Assembly (NCBI GenBank): GCA_963724495.1
Contig: CAVRUZ010000002.1
Span: 62,001 to 126,000, forward strand
Direction: 5' to 3'
Origin: CAVRUZ01 sp963724495
GTDB taxonomy: Bacteria; Actinomycetota; Actinomycetes; Propionibacteriales; DAIQRJ01
Length of the DNA stretch: 64,000 bases
Shown: piece after piece, positions 19,545 through 28,588 of the stretch
How positions within the stretch are numbered: position 1 is the first letter of the stretch
How the letters are laid out: each line of letters begins with the position of its first letter
Made by a program: the position numbers and the translations under genes
The notes under the pieces: model-generated
Database searches by the model: none
What the model saw: the letters and a program-made list of their open reading frames with translations, nothing else
Told to the model about the DNA's origin: nothing

Positions 19545-20738
19545 TCAGGTTCGCTGTCCGGTGACCGATCGGTACACCTTCAGGGTGTCCCGCGCGATGG
19601 CAGCCCAGCCGAAGTCGGCGACGGCGACCTCGCGGCCCTGACGCCCCATGTCGGCCGCCCGGTCGGGGTCGGCCGCCAGCTCGTTGACACCGGCGGCGAA
19701 CGCGGCCGCGAAGCCGGTGGGATCGTCCTCGCGGTACGGCACGATCAGCCCGGTCCGGCCGTGCTGGACCACTTCGGGGATGCCGCCGACATCGCTGGCA
19801 ACCACAGCCGTCTCGCAGGCCATCGCCTCCAGGTTCACGATTCCCTGCGGCTCGTAGATCGACGGGCAGCAGAACACCAGCGCATGGGTCAGCACCTGGA
19901 TGACCTTGTCGACCGGGAGCATCTCGCGCACCCACACCACACCGGTCCGGGTCGCCTGCAGCTCGGCGACGGCGGCCTCGGTGTCCCGGGCCAGCTCGGG
20001 AGTGTCCGGCGCTCCGGCCAGCAGGACGAGCTGGAGCGCGGGATCGAAGTCCCGGGCGGCCGCCAGCAGGTGCCCGACGCCCTTCTGCCGGGTGATCCGG
20101 CCGACGAACGTCACGTACGGGCGCGACGGGTCCACGCCGAGCGTCGTCAGGACTGACGTGTCGGGATCGGGCCGGTAGACGCCGGTGTCGATGCCGTTGT
20201 AGACCACGTGCACCCGCGCCGGGTCGACCTCGGGGTAACAGTCCAGGACGTCGGCGCGCATGCCGTTGGACACCGCGATCACCGCGTCCGCGGTCTGGAA
20301 CGCCTCGCGTTCCACGAACGACGACACCCGGTAGCCGCCGGCAAGCTGCTCGGCCTTCCACGGCCGGCGCGGTTCGAGCGAGTGGGCGGTCACGACGTGC
20401 GGGATGCCGTGCACGAGCTGGGCGATGCGGCCGCCGAAGTTCGCGTACCAGGTATGGCTGTGCACCAACCCGGTCCCGGCCACCGACGCCGCGATCTCGA
20501 CGTTCGCCGTGAGCAGCGGCAGGGTCGCATTGACGTGCGGGTCGACGCCGAGGAGTCGCGGGTCGGTCTCGGAGTGGGCCGTGGCACCCGGCCTCGGATC
20601 GCCGAGACAGTGCACGTCGACGTCGACCTGGTCGGAGAACTCGGGGTCGGCCAGCGCTCGCACGAGCTGGGTCACGTGCACGCCGGCGCCGCCGTAGACG
20701 GCTGGTGGGTACTCGCGGGTGAGCAGGCTGACACGCAT
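19545..20738 (-). CDS. glgM: GT4-family alpha-maltose-1-phosphate synthase / glycogen synthase
   Basis: 397 residues, GT-B fold: REYPPAVYGGAGVHVTQLV (N-terminal glycine loop), VHSHTWYANFGG, FVGRITRQKGVGHL, and the nucleotide-sugar site SIYEPQGIVNLEAMACETAV with the family Glu pair. The actinobacterial protein, formerly called GlgA, joins ADP-glucose to glucose-1-phosphate to give maltose-1-phosphate for alpha-glucan/glycogen. It is divergent from glgC, which makes ADP-glucose, so the substrate supply fits. The short GT4 form differs from classical GT5 GlgA. Confidence 0.88.
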   Translation of the reverse strand: MRVSLLTREYPPAVYGGAGVHVTQLVRALADPEFSDQVDVDVHCLGDPRPGATAHSETDPRLLGVDPHVNATLPLLTANVEIAASVAGTGLVHSHTWYANFGGRIAQLVHGIPHVVTAHSLEPRRPWKAEQLAGGYRVSSFVEREAFQTADAVIAVSNGMRADVLDCYPEVDPARVHVVYNGIDTGVYRPDPDTSVLTTLGVDPSRPYVTFVGRITRQKGVGHLLAAARDFDPALQLVLLAGAPDTPELARDTEAAVAELQATRTGVVWVREMLPVDKVIQVLTHALVFCCPSIYEPQGIVNLEAMACETAVVASDVGGIPEVVQHGRTGLIVPYREDDPTGFAAAFAAGVNELAADPDRAADMGRQGREVAVADFGWAAIARDTLKVYRSVTGQRT

Positions 20739-20865
20739 CCGGTCCTCCAGGCTGCGATGGGGATGCCAAGGCTAGGTTCGGCGCCGCCCGCTGACTGTGG
20801 CACGACGTGACCTCCGACGGCCATTACCGGCCGGGCCGCTGCGACCAACGGAGCCTGGCGAGGGC

Positions 20866-20871
20866 TAATTT
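20866..20871 (+). promoter_or_regulatory. -10-like TAATTT for leaderless glgC
   Basis: TAATTT ends 6 bases before the glgC GTG, and no Shine-Dalgarno is present, so the transcript likely starts at or next to the start codon. The 139-bp glgM/glgC intergenic region holds no other clear signal. Confidence 0.45.
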
Positions 20872-20877
20872 GTCCGC

Positions 20878-22119
20878 GTGGACGATCGCAGAGCCAAAAT
20901 CGACAGCACCACACTCGGCATCGTCCTGGCCGGGGGCGAAGGAAAGCGCCTCGCGCCGCTCACGGAGGACCGGGCGAAACCGGCCGTGCCGTTCGGCGGC
21001 CAGTACCGGCTGATCGACTTCGTCCTCTCCAATCTGGTGAACGCCGGGCTTCGCCACATCGCCGTGCTCACGCAGTACAAGTCGCACTCACTGGACCGGC
21101 ACATCTCGCTGACCTGGCGCATGTCCACACTGCTCGGTCACTACGTCACGCCCGTTCCAGCCCAGCAGCGCAAGGGCGCCCGCTGGTACGAGGGGTCGGC
21201 CGACGCGATCTTCCAGTCGATGAACCTCATCGACGACGAGAGCCCGGAGTACGTCGTTGTCTTCGGCGCCGACCACGTGTACCGGATGGACGCGAGCCAG
21301 ATGGTGAGCGCCCACATCAACAGCGGGGCGAAGGTCACGGTGGCGGGGATCCGGGTGCCGAGGCGGGAGGCAACGGCTTTCGGCGTCATCGAACGAGCCG
21401 AGGACAGCCCTCGCATCACCCGGTTCCTGGAGAAGCCCGCCGATCCTCCGGGGATCCCGGGCTCACCGGACGAAGCCTTCGTGTCCATGGGCAACTACGT
21501 GTTCACCGCGGATGCGCTGCGAGAAGCGCTCGAGGAGGACGCCAACGACCCCGACAGCTCGCACGACATGGGCGGCAACATCATTCCGATGCTCACCCGG
21601 TCGGGCGACGCCTGCGTGTACGACTTCGCCGACAACCGGGTGCCGGGTGCGACCGATCGTGACCGCTACTACTGGCGCGACGTGGGAACCATCGACTCCT
21701 ACTTCGACGCCCACATGGATCTCGTCTCGATCGACCCGGTGTTCAGCCTGTACAACGAAAAGTGGCCGATCTTCACCTACATGCAGCAGTTGCCCGGTGC
21801 GAAGTTCGTCGAGGGCGGCCACGTGAACGAGTCGATCCTCACCTCAGGAGTGATCATCGCCGGCGGTCACCTTCAGCAGACGGTGGTGAGCCCGAATGTG
21901 CGCGTCTTCCACGGTGCGCATGTCCGCCGGGCAGTGCTCCTCGACGGCGTGTCGATCGGACCGGGAGCCGTCGTGCAGAACGCGATCCTGGACAAGAACG
22001 TGCGTGTGCCCGCGGGGGGCACCGTCGGCGTCGATCCGGTGGCGGATCGTCAACGGGGGTTCACCGTTTCCGATGCCGGCATCACCGTGATCGGCAAGGG
22101 CATCAGCGTCCCGGTGTGA
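20878..22119 (+). CDS. glgC: Glucose-1-phosphate adenylyltransferase (ADP-glucose pyrophosphorylase)
   Basis: Makes ADP-glucose from ATP and glucose-1-phosphate. 413 residues: VLAGGEGKRLAPLTEDRAKP (nucleotide site), FGGQYRLIDFVLSNLVNAG, GSADAIFQSMNLI, VVFGADHVYRMD and FLEKPADPPG (Lys of the glucose-1-P site). A C-terminal left-handed beta-helix (IAGGHLQQTVVSPNVRVFHG..) mediates allostery and tetramer formation. GTG 20878 is used; it directly follows a -10-like hexamer. It works with the divergent glgM product. Confidence 0.95.
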   Translation: MDDRRAKIDSTTLGIVLAGGEGKRLAPLTEDRAKPAVPFGGQYRLIDFVLSNLVNAGLRHIAVLTQYKSHSLDRHISLTWRMSTLLGHYVTPVPAQQRKGARWYEGSADAIFQSMNLIDDESPEYVVVFGADHVYRMDASQMVSAHINSGAKVTVAGIRVPRREATAFGVIERAEDSPRITRFLEKPADPPGIPGSPDEAFVSMGNYVFTADALREALEEDANDPDSSHDMGGNIIPMLTRSGDACVYDFADNRVPGATDRDRYYWRDVGTIDSYFDAHMDLVSIDPVFSLYNEKWPIFTYMQQLPGAKFVEGGHVNESILTSGVIIAGGHLQQTVVSPNVRVFHGAHVRRAVLLDGVSIGPGAVVQNAILDKNVRVPAGGTVGVDPVADRQRGFTVSDAGITVIGKGISVPV

Positions 22120-22168
22120 CGCCGAACCGATACGGGCCGCACCATCCGGCCTCGCAGTGCGGTTCGGG

Positions 22169-22651
22169 TCAGCTGGACGGCGGGTGGTCGCCGGTCGCTC
22201 CGTCCAGGAGTTCCCGGACGATGTCCATGTGTCCGGTGTGGCGGGCGGTCTCCTCGATCATGTGCACGAGCACCCACCGAAGCGACACCTCTTCGCCGAA
22301 CCATGCCGTCCCAACGGCGTCGAGGTCCAGCTCGTCGAGGACCTGGTCCGACGCTGCCCTGGCTCGGTGGAAGAAGGCCTCGATGTCGGCGGTCGATTCA
22401 CCAGGTTCGGGGCGTAGGTCGGCATCAGGGTCGTCGTCGGCGAACGGCAGCGGTTCGGTGTCACGGCCGAACGTTTCGGAGAACCAGCCGTACTCGGTGG
22501 CGGCGAGATGCTTCACCAGACCCAGCAGACTGGTTCCGGACGGGGTCATGGGCCGCCTCGCCTGCGCATCGTCCAGCCCCGCCAGTTTCCACAGCACCGC
22601 ATCACGGTGCCTATCGAGGCTGGTGCGCAGAATCTCCATCTCCGTGCCCAT
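22169..22651 (-). CDS. DinB/DUF664-family protein
   Basis: 160 residues from ATG 22651 (MGTEMEILRTSLDRHRDAVLW). The three-His four-helix-bundle pattern of DinB-like proteins is visible: LVKHLAATEYGWF, then VLVHMIEETARHTGHMDIVREL. Members include metal-dependent thiol transferases (mycothiol/bacillithiol S-transferases) and many uncharacterised proteins. The DUF664 subgroup with GTSLLGLVKHL suits actinobacteria. The reaction is unknown here. Confidence 0.82.
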   Translation of the reverse strand: MGTEMEILRTSLDRHRDAVLWKLAGLDDAQARRPMTPSGTSLLGLVKHLAATEYGWFSETFGRDTEPLPFADDDPDADLRPEPGESTADIEAFFHRARAASDQVLDELDLDAVGTAWFGEEVSLRWVLVHMIEETARHTGHMDIVRELLDGATGDHPPSS

Positions 22652-22775
22652 ACGAGCTACCTGTCTGACCATGCCGGCACGCTATGACGCTTTCCTCGCG
22701 CTTGGCCAAGTCGGACGACACCTACCGCGGGCAACGGCCGGCTCGCCGCGGCGGTGAGCAGTTCGTGGACTGTTC

Positions 22776-23372
22776 TTGATCTTGGTACCAGTGGGTGACC
22801 GTGGGGTCTTTCCCAGCTCTGAGTGCCCGAGTCAGCGGCCGGAACAGAAGCCACCAGTTTCAGTTCGCCGCGTCAATCCTGACGAGTATGCGGCCGTAGG
22901 CGAGTTGACCGTGGCGGCTTACCGTGCCGACGAGTTGCTCAACCCGGCCGACGGGTCGGGCGATCCCTACGTGCCGGTGCTGCGAGACACGGCCACCCGC
23001 GATGCTCAGGCAGAGGTCTGGGTTGCGGTCGATGACTGTGATCACCTGCTGGGCACGGTGACGTGGTGCCCACCTGACTCTTCGTTCCGGGAGGTTGCCC
23101 GCGGCGCGGACGAAGCTGAGTTCCGGATGCTGGCCGTGCAGCCGACGCTCCGCCGACGTGGGATTGCGCGGGTGCTGGTGGCGGCCTGCGTCTCCCGAGC
23201 TCGGAGCGAGGGAATGCAGGCGGTGCTGCTGTCGTCATTGCCCAAGATGAGGGCGGCTCATGGGCTGTACCTGAACCTGGGTTTCGTTCGTGTCCCCGAC
23301 CGTGATCATCGTCCGATCCCGCTGGTGCAGCTGTGGGCCTTTCAGCTGAGCCTGACCTCGACGGCGGTGTGA
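22776..23372 (+). CDS. GNAT-family N-acetyltransferase
   Basis: Up to 198 residues; a GNAT fold with the acetyl-CoA pyrophosphate loop in RMLAVQPTLRRRGIARVLVA and a C-terminal YLNLGFVRVPDRD. The substrate is unknown. The start is uncertain: TTG 22776 and GTG 22791 are both possible, and recognisable homology begins only at about residue 28 (SVRRVNPDEYAAVGELT). It stands alone between DinB and the aldo/keto reductase. Confidence 0.75.
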   Translation: MILVPVGDRGVFPSSECPSQRPEQKPPVSVRRVNPDEYAAVGELTVAAYRADELLNPADGSGDPYVPVLRDTATRDAQAEVWVAVDDCDHLLGTVTWCPPDSSFREVARGADEAEFRMLAVQPTLRRRGIARVLVAACVSRARSEGMQAVLLSSLPKMRAAHGLYLNLGFVRVPDRDHRPIPLVQLWAFQLSLTSTAV

Positions 23373-23476
23373 TCAGTGACCCGGATCCTCGGACGACGTG
23401 GCTGGCAGGTCAGACTCCCCTGTCTAGCCTCGCCACGCCGCCGGTCTCCAGAGCTACAGAGAGCGCCCAGCAGCTC

Positions 23477-24427
23477 CTACGCCGCGTCCAGAACGGCCAG
23501 CTCGTCCTCGGTGAGGCGGGTGGTGACCCCGGCCCAGGCCTGGTCGACCTGCTCGACAGTGCTGACACCGACGATCGGGGTCAGCGACGGTTGACTGCCG
23601 GTCAGCCACGCAAGGGCGACTTGGCCGAGCCGGAGTCCGCGCGCGTCCGCCACGGCTGCCAGGGCGGCTCGTCGACGATCGTTGCCCGGGTGCCGGTACT
23701 CCGCCGGCAGGGGCCGGTCGTCCCGGTCGTAGGCACCGAGCAGCGTCGCGGTGTAGACCCAGCCTGCGACGGTCGGGTTGCGCCGGAGAAAGTCACGACC
23801 GTCGTCGGACAGCATGCCGAGCGGGATCGGTTGGCCGTCGACGGGCACCCCCGGCAGCGGCTGGTAGTAGGAGAACCGCTGCTGGTAGGCGGTCGGCTGC
23901 ACGTGTTCCGCCCGTTCGGCCGCTCCCCGGATGCGTTCGACCAGCCAGGACGGGTGGTTCGACACTCCGTACCGATCGATCAATCCGCTGCTCACCAGCC
24001 CGCTGAACGTTCCCACGAGATCCTCGATCGGCACGCTCGGATCCTCCACATGCGCCCAGTACAGGTCCACCTTGTTCCGGCCCAGCCGATGCAGACTCGC
24101 GTCCAGCGACGCTTGCACGGTGTCGCGGCCCAGACCCTCGAGGTGGTCGGGGAAACCTCCGACCCGGGTCGGCTGGGCGCCGACCTTGGTGCTCAGTCGC
24201 ACCGGCGCGCCGGGGTTTGACTGCAGCCAGCGCCCGAGCAGCGCCTCGCTCTGACCGCCGAACCCGGTATCGGAGGTCCAGAAGCTGTAGTTGTTGGAGG
24301 TGTCGAGCCACTGGCCGCCGTGTTCGACGAATCGGTCGAGGATGGCGAAAGCCACCTTCTCGTCGACTCGCGTGCCGAAATACATCGTGCCCAGAGCCAT
24401 CGTTTCAAGCGTCTTGTCGTCTGTCAT
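23477..24427 (-). CDS. Aldo/keto reductase
   Basis: 316 residues, NAD(P)H-dependent (alpha/beta)8 barrel. Catalytic tetrad candidates: Asp and Tyr in WLDTSNNYSFW, Lys in RLSTKVG and His in DLYWAHVEDPS. The nucleotide-binding end is PIVGVSTVEQVDQAW. The ATG at 24427 is 7 bases past a TACGGT hexamer on the minus strand (leaderless candidate). It is divergent from a MocR regulator, a very common arrangement in which the regulator activates the reductase gene. The substrate is unknown. Confidence 0.88.
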   Translation of the reverse strand: MTDDKTLETMALGTMYFGTRVDEKVAFAILDRFVEHGGQWLDTSNNYSFWTSDTGFGGQSEALLGRWLQSNPGAPVRLSTKVGAQPTRVGGFPDHLEGLGRDTVQASLDASLHRLGRNKVDLYWAHVEDPSVPIEDLVGTFSGLVSSGLIDRYGVSNHPSWLVERIRGAAERAEHVQPTAYQQRFSYYQPLPGVPVDGQPIPLGMLSDDGRDFLRRNPTVAGWVYTATLLGAYDRDDRPLPAEYRHPGNDRRRAALAAVADARGLRLGQVALAWLTGSQPSLTPIVGVSTVEQVDQAWAGVTTRLTEDELAVLDAA

Positions 24428-24473
24428 GAACCCAACCGTAGGAAAAACTGGCTCGGGTCTACAGTCCAATCCC
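24428..24473. promoter_or_regulatory. 46-bp divergent promoter between aldo/keto reductase and MocR regulator
   Basis: Back-to-back -10-like hexamers: TACGGT on the minus strand for the reductase and TACAGT (24460-24465) on the plus strand for the regulator, each 7-8 bases from the respective ATG. The two promoters must overlap, so binding of the regulator would affect both genes. Confidence 0.5.
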
Positions 24474-25877
24474 ATGCGAAAAGACCGGTCCACTTCTGGT
24501 GCCGCGTTGATCGAGTTGAGCGGCTCCGGCCCGGCACACCGGCGACTGGCGCAGGCGATTCGCGCCGCGATCCGGGACGGGCGGCTCCGGCCGGGTGACG
24601 TGGTTCCGGCGTCGCGGAATCTGGCTGGCGACCTCGGGATTTCGCGATGGGTCGTGACCGAGGCGTACCAGCAGCTGGCCGCCGAGGGCTTCCTCACCAC
24701 CCGGGCCGGATCCGCCACCCGGATCGCGGACGCCGCCACCACCCTGGCGCCTGCTCCGTTACCCGAGGAGGACCTGGCGGGCGATGAGGTGCTGCCGCCG
24801 GGTGTGGTCGACCTTCGCCCCGGTCTGCCCGACGTCGCGGCGTTCCCGCGGGCCGCCTGGACACGTGCGTACGCCGCCACCGTACGGACCTTGACCCCGA
24901 ATCAGTGGCGCTATCCCGACCCGCACGGCGTCCCCGCGCTGCGGTCCACCGTCGCCGACTACGTCCGCCGGGTCCGCGGCGTCGACGCGGACCGGCAACG
25001 CGTCCTGATCACCGGGGGAACCACCGACGCGATCCGGAACCTGAGCCGATTCCTCGTCACTGCCGGTACGAGGCGGCTCGTGGTGGAGGACCCGGGCTGG
25101 CCGACACTCGCCGCGGCAGCCTCCGGTGGAGTCCTGAGCGTGGAACCGGTGCCGGTCGACCGGGAGGGGCTCGTCGTTGACGCCCTGCCCACCAGCCGCG
25201 CAGCGGTCCTCGTCACGCCCGCGCACCAGTTCCCAACGGGGGTTGCCCTCTCCGCGGCACGACGCACCCAGCTGCTCCGGTGGGCCGCCGACACCGGGTC
25301 GATCCTGATCGAAGACGACTACGACGCCGAATACCGGTACGACCGTCGACCCGTCGGTGCCCTCGCCGGACTCGACCCCGACCGAGTCGTGTACCTGGGC
25401 TCGGTCAGCAAGACCCTCGCGCCGGCGCTGCGGCTGGGGTGGCTCGTCGCGCCGCCGCCGCTGCGACGACCGCTCGAGCAGGCCTTCCGCGACGCCAGCC
25501 GCAGCGCCCTCGAGCAGCACGCCCTCGCGACCCTCATGGCCAACGGCGACTACGACAGGCACCTGCGACGCATGCGACGAAAGTACGAGCAGCGCCGGGA
25601 CGTGCTGCTCGCCGCCCTGCGAAGCACCTTGCCGACACTCCAGGTGTCCGGTGTGGCAGCCGGCCTGCACCTGCTGGTCAGGCTGCCGGACGCAGTCGCT
25701 GACATTCAGGTTGCCGAACGCCTGACCCGCAAGGGGATTCTGGTCACGCCGCTGAGCCGCTACCAGCACCGCCGCACCGACTCCGGAATCGTCGTCGGCT
25801 TCGCCAGCCTGACAACAGACCAGGCAGCACGCGTCGGCCGCGAGCTGGCCGTAACGCTGAAGCACGCCCTGCGCTAG
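24474..25877 (+). CDS. MocR/PdxR-type transcriptional regulator (GntR helix-turn-helix plus aminotransferase-like domain)
   Basis: 467 residues. Residues ~10-80 are a GntR winged helix (RRLAQAIRAAIRDGRLRPGD.. ISRWVVTEAYQQLAAEGFL). From ~115 on it is a fold-type I PLP domain with VLITGGTTDAIRN, IEDDYDAEYRYDRRPVGAL and the PLP-lysine motif SVSKTLAPALRLGW. Such regulators sense PLP or amino compounds. A C-terminal block (GILVTPLSRY) is also intact. It probably regulates the divergent aldo/keto reductase. Confidence 0.9.
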   Translation: MRKDRSTSGAALIELSGSGPAHRRLAQAIRAAIRDGRLRPGDVVPASRNLAGDLGISRWVVTEAYQQLAAEGFLTTRAGSATRIADAATTLAPAPLPEEDLAGDEVLPPGVVDLRPGLPDVAAFPRAAWTRAYAATVRTLTPNQWRYPDPHGVPALRSTVADYVRRVRGVDADRQRVLITGGTTDAIRNLSRFLVTAGTRRLVVEDPGWPTLAAAASGGVLSVEPVPVDREGLVVDALPTSRAAVLVTPAHQFPTGVALSAARRTQLLRWAADTGSILIEDDYDAEYRYDRRPVGALAGLDPDRVVYLGSVSKTLAPALRLGWLVAPPPLRRPLEQAFRDASRSALEQHALATLMANGDYDRHLRRMRRKYEQRRDVLLAALRSTLPTLQVSGVAAGLHLLVRLPDAVADIQVAERLTRKGILVTPLSRYQHRRTDSGIVVGFASLTTDQAARVGRELAVTLKHALR

Positions 25878-25956
25878 TCCCGTAGGTGTCCCCAGAGACC
25901 CTCAACTGGGGATGGCGTGCCTCCGACGCGGCGTGATGGTCGAGCCGGCGGACGGA

Positions 25957-26583
25957 TCAGGCGGACCTGACCGCGCAGAGCAGGCCGTCGCCGACCGGCA
26001 GCATCACCGGCGTCCAGTCCTCGTCCTCCAGGACCAGCTTGTTGACCTCGCGGACGGCGATCGTCTCGGCGTCCCGAACCGAAGGATCTGCCACCTTGTC
26101 GTGCCAGAGGGCGTTGTCGATCGCGACGATGCCGCCGATCCGCAGCAGCCGCGCCGCCATCGCCAGGTACTCGGGGTACTCGCGCTTGTCGCCGTCGCAC
26201 AGCATCAGGTCGTAGTGACCCTCGGTCAGCCGGGACAGCACGTCGAGAGCGGATCCGGTGATCAGCCGCGTCCGCTGCGTCGGGAACCCGGCAGCGGTGA
26301 ACGTCTGCCGGGCAAGTCGTTGGTGCTCTGCCTCGACGTCGACCGACGTGAGGACCCCGGTGGGACTCATCCCGCGGAGCAGCCAGGTGCCGGAGATGCC
26401 GCAGCCGGTCCCGATCTCCACCACGGCCTTGGCGCCGATGGCCGCGGCCAGGAAGCGCAGCGCGGCACCGCCGCCGGGCCCGATGGGTACCGCCGGGAAG
26501 TCCTTGGCCCGGGCCCGTGCGTCGGTGAGGACCTGGTCCTCGGCGACGTAGTTCTCGCTGTACGCCCAGGTAGCGGGCTTCAT
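25957..26583 (-). CDS. SAM-dependent O-methyltransferase (family 3, catechol-type)
   Basis: 208 residues. SAM-binding VVEIGTGCGISGTWLLRG, the metal/catechol region MLCDGDKREYPEYLAMA and VAIDNALWHDKVADP identify the class I cation-dependent O-methyltransferase group. ATG 26583 (MKPATWAYSENYVAED) gives the usual N-terminus. In mycobacteria the orthologous gene sits next to sigE-rseA-htrA-tatB; here htrA follows after 241 bases in which neither sigE nor rseA is present. The substrate is not known. Confidence 0.85.
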   Translation of the reverse strand: MKPATWAYSENYVAEDQVLTDARARAKDFPAVPIGPGGGAALRFLAAAIGAKAVVEIGTGCGISGTWLLRGMSPTGVLTSVDVEAEHQRLARQTFTAAGFPTQRTRLITGSALDVLSRLTEGHYDLMLCDGDKREYPEYLAMAARLLRIGGIVAIDNALWHDKVADPSVRDAETIAVREVNKLVLEDEDWTPVMLPVGDGLLCAVRSA

Positions 26584-26824
26584 GCCGACGATGATCGGTC
26601 TCCCTGTCTCGGCCCGCGCGGGAGCCGCGGGCAGGTGTGTCCGCACGAGACTAGTGGGAGGCGGGATTTCGCACACCCCGAGTGACCGTCCGGTTGCACA
26701 GGCGTTCGTCGCCGGTCGGCGAAGCGCGCGGCGTGCTTGCCCCGGGGCCGCTGCCGGGACGGGTCGAGCCGCCTGCCTCGCCCACCGAATCGCCGGTCTC
26801 GCCAGCCGCTGACAAGATGGGTCC

Positions 26825-28449
26825 ATGACGCAGCCCGACGGTCGCTCCGAAGGCCCCGCCCCGGGACCTGAGGACCACCAGCCCACGCAGGCGCTGCCCA
26901 CGTACCCCAGCGAGGGGGCGGGCACCGAGCAGGGCGGCGCGTCGGGCCAGTCAGCGGGGCCGGGCTGGGCACCGCCGGGAAATGGGCCGCCCGAGCAGCC
27001 GCTCGATCCACCCATCTGGCAGCCCGCGCAGCAGGGTGGGTACGACGGTGAGCCGGGCTACCAGCAGACGCCGGTCTACGGAACGCCCCCGGCCTATGGG
27101 TCTGGCCCTGCCTATGGGTCTGCCCCGGCTTACGGGTCAGCCCCGTCCTATGGTCAGCCCCGTCCTACGGGTCAGCCCCGTCCTACGGGTCACCGCCGGG
27201 CTACCCGTCGCCGCCGAACTACGCGCCCCCGAACTATGCGGCGGGCACCGCCGCGTACGCCCCGGAGAGCGGCTACGGCAGGCCGACGGGTTACATCCCG
27301 CCCGACTGGCAGTCGTCGCAACCACCAGGTTCAGGCCCGGTCTCCCAGCCCGGACCAGCGGCTCCGAGCGCGCCGCAGCGTTCGATCGCAGGCCGCATCC
27401 TGGTGCTGGCAGCGGTTGTCGCCCTGTTCGCCGGGCTGATCGGAACGGTCGGAGGGCTGGCCGCCGCCAGGAGGATCTGGCCGGTCGCGAGCGCCCCCAC
27501 TCCGACGCCGGTCAGCGGGCCGTCGGTGTTCTCGAGTCCCCAGGCCGTGGGAACCGTGGCGAAGGCACTGCTGCCGTCGGTAGTCCAGATCCGGGTGATG
27601 AGCAGCAGTGGCGGTGGAACGGGTTCCGGCTTCGTGCTCTCCTCCGATGGCATGATCGCGACCAACAACCACGTGGTGGCCGGGGCCGCTGCCGGTGCCG
27701 AGCTGTCGGTGGTGTTCGAGGACGGCGACGAGGCCAAGGCGAAGGTCGTCGGCCGCAGTCCGAGCTACGACCTGGCGGTGATCAAGGTCGAGGCCGGCTC
27801 GCGCAAGCTCCAACCGGTCGTCCTGGGTGACTCCGATGCGCTCGAGGTCGGGGACCCGGTCATCGCCATCGGCGCACCTCTCGGCCTCATCGGCACGGTC
27901 ACGACCGGCATCATCAGCGCGAAGAACCGTCCGGTCACAACCGGCGAGAGCGGCGAGAACTCCTACATGTCGGCGCTGCAGACCGACGCGGCCATCAACC
28001 CGGGCAACTCCGGCGGCCCGCTGGTCGACATGCGCGGCCGCGTGGTCGGCGTGAACTCGGCGATCGCCAGCCTCGGCACCTCCATGGGCGGCCAGTCCGG
28101 CAGCATCGGGCTCGGATTCTCGATCCCGGTCAACCAGGCCAAGCGCGTCACCAACGAGATCATCCGGACCGGCAAGGCCACCTACCCGATCATCGGGGCG
28201 GAGATCGACACCTCCTACTCGGGCAACGGTGCGCGGATCACCACCGTGCAGCCCGGCTCACCGGCCGCCCAGGCCGGGCTCAAGGACGGCGATGTCATCA
28301 CCGCCGTCGACGGCACGAAGGTCACCAGCGGCGTGGAACTCATCGTGAAGATCCGGTCGAACGTCCCCGGCGGCACGATCAAGCTCAGCGCCGGCACCGG
28401 CAGCACCCAGCAGGTCTACTCGGTGCGGCTGGGCAGCAAGGACGGCTGA
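26825..28449 (+). CDS. htrA: HtrA/DegP-like membrane serine protease, frame broken in an N-terminal repeat
   Basis: Envelope quality-control protease. A long cytosolic Pro/Gly/Gln-rich N-terminus includes six hexapeptide repeats of the type (A/S)YGS(A/G)P. It is followed by one membrane span (AGRILVLAAVVALFAGLIG), a trypsin-like domain with TNNHVVAG (His), YDLAVIKV (Asp) and NPGNSGGPLV (Ser), and a C-terminal PDZ domain (GARITTVQPGSPAAQAGLKD). ATG 26825 starts the frame, which is lost in repeat unit 4 (17 instead of 18 bases; GG instead of GGG at about 27152) and restored if one G is added. Total length is then about 541 residues, normal for actinobacterial HtrA. Next to tatB as in mycobacteria. 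Confidence 0.9.
27092..27198 (+). repeat. 18-bp tandem repeat coding (A/S)YGS(A/G)P, six units
   Basis: Units begin at 27092, 27110, 27128, 27146, 27163 and 27181. Unit 4 is 17 bases because its TATGG lacks one G relative to TA(T/C)GGG in all the others. That single difference breaks the htrA frame. Confidence 0.85.
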
Positions 28450-28458
28450 GCCTGAGCT

Positions 28459-28560
28459 CGGGCAGCGCTCCGGCCCGTCACGGGCAGTGCTCCGAGGCCC
28501 GTCACGGGCAGTGCCTCCGAGGCCCGTCACGGGCAGTGCCTCCGAGGCCCGTCACGGGCA
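28459..28560. repeat. Tandem repeat with four copies of the palindrome GCCCGTCACGGGC
   Basis: Units of 22, 24, 25 and 25 bases start at 28459, 28481, 28505 and 28530; the last two are identical, and a partial unit follows. Each junction forms the 13-bp palindrome GCCCGT-C-ACGGGC (28474, 28498, 28523, 28548). It fills the htrA-tatB gap, directly upstream of the tatB -10-like TACCCT (28572-28577). Confidence 0.85.
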
Positions 28561-28588
28561 GGGCCGTTCGCCTACCCTGGGACCCAGC

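Noticed and set aside
28459..28560. CRISPR-like array
   Set aside because: Units are contiguous tandem repeats without unique spacers and there are no cas genes.
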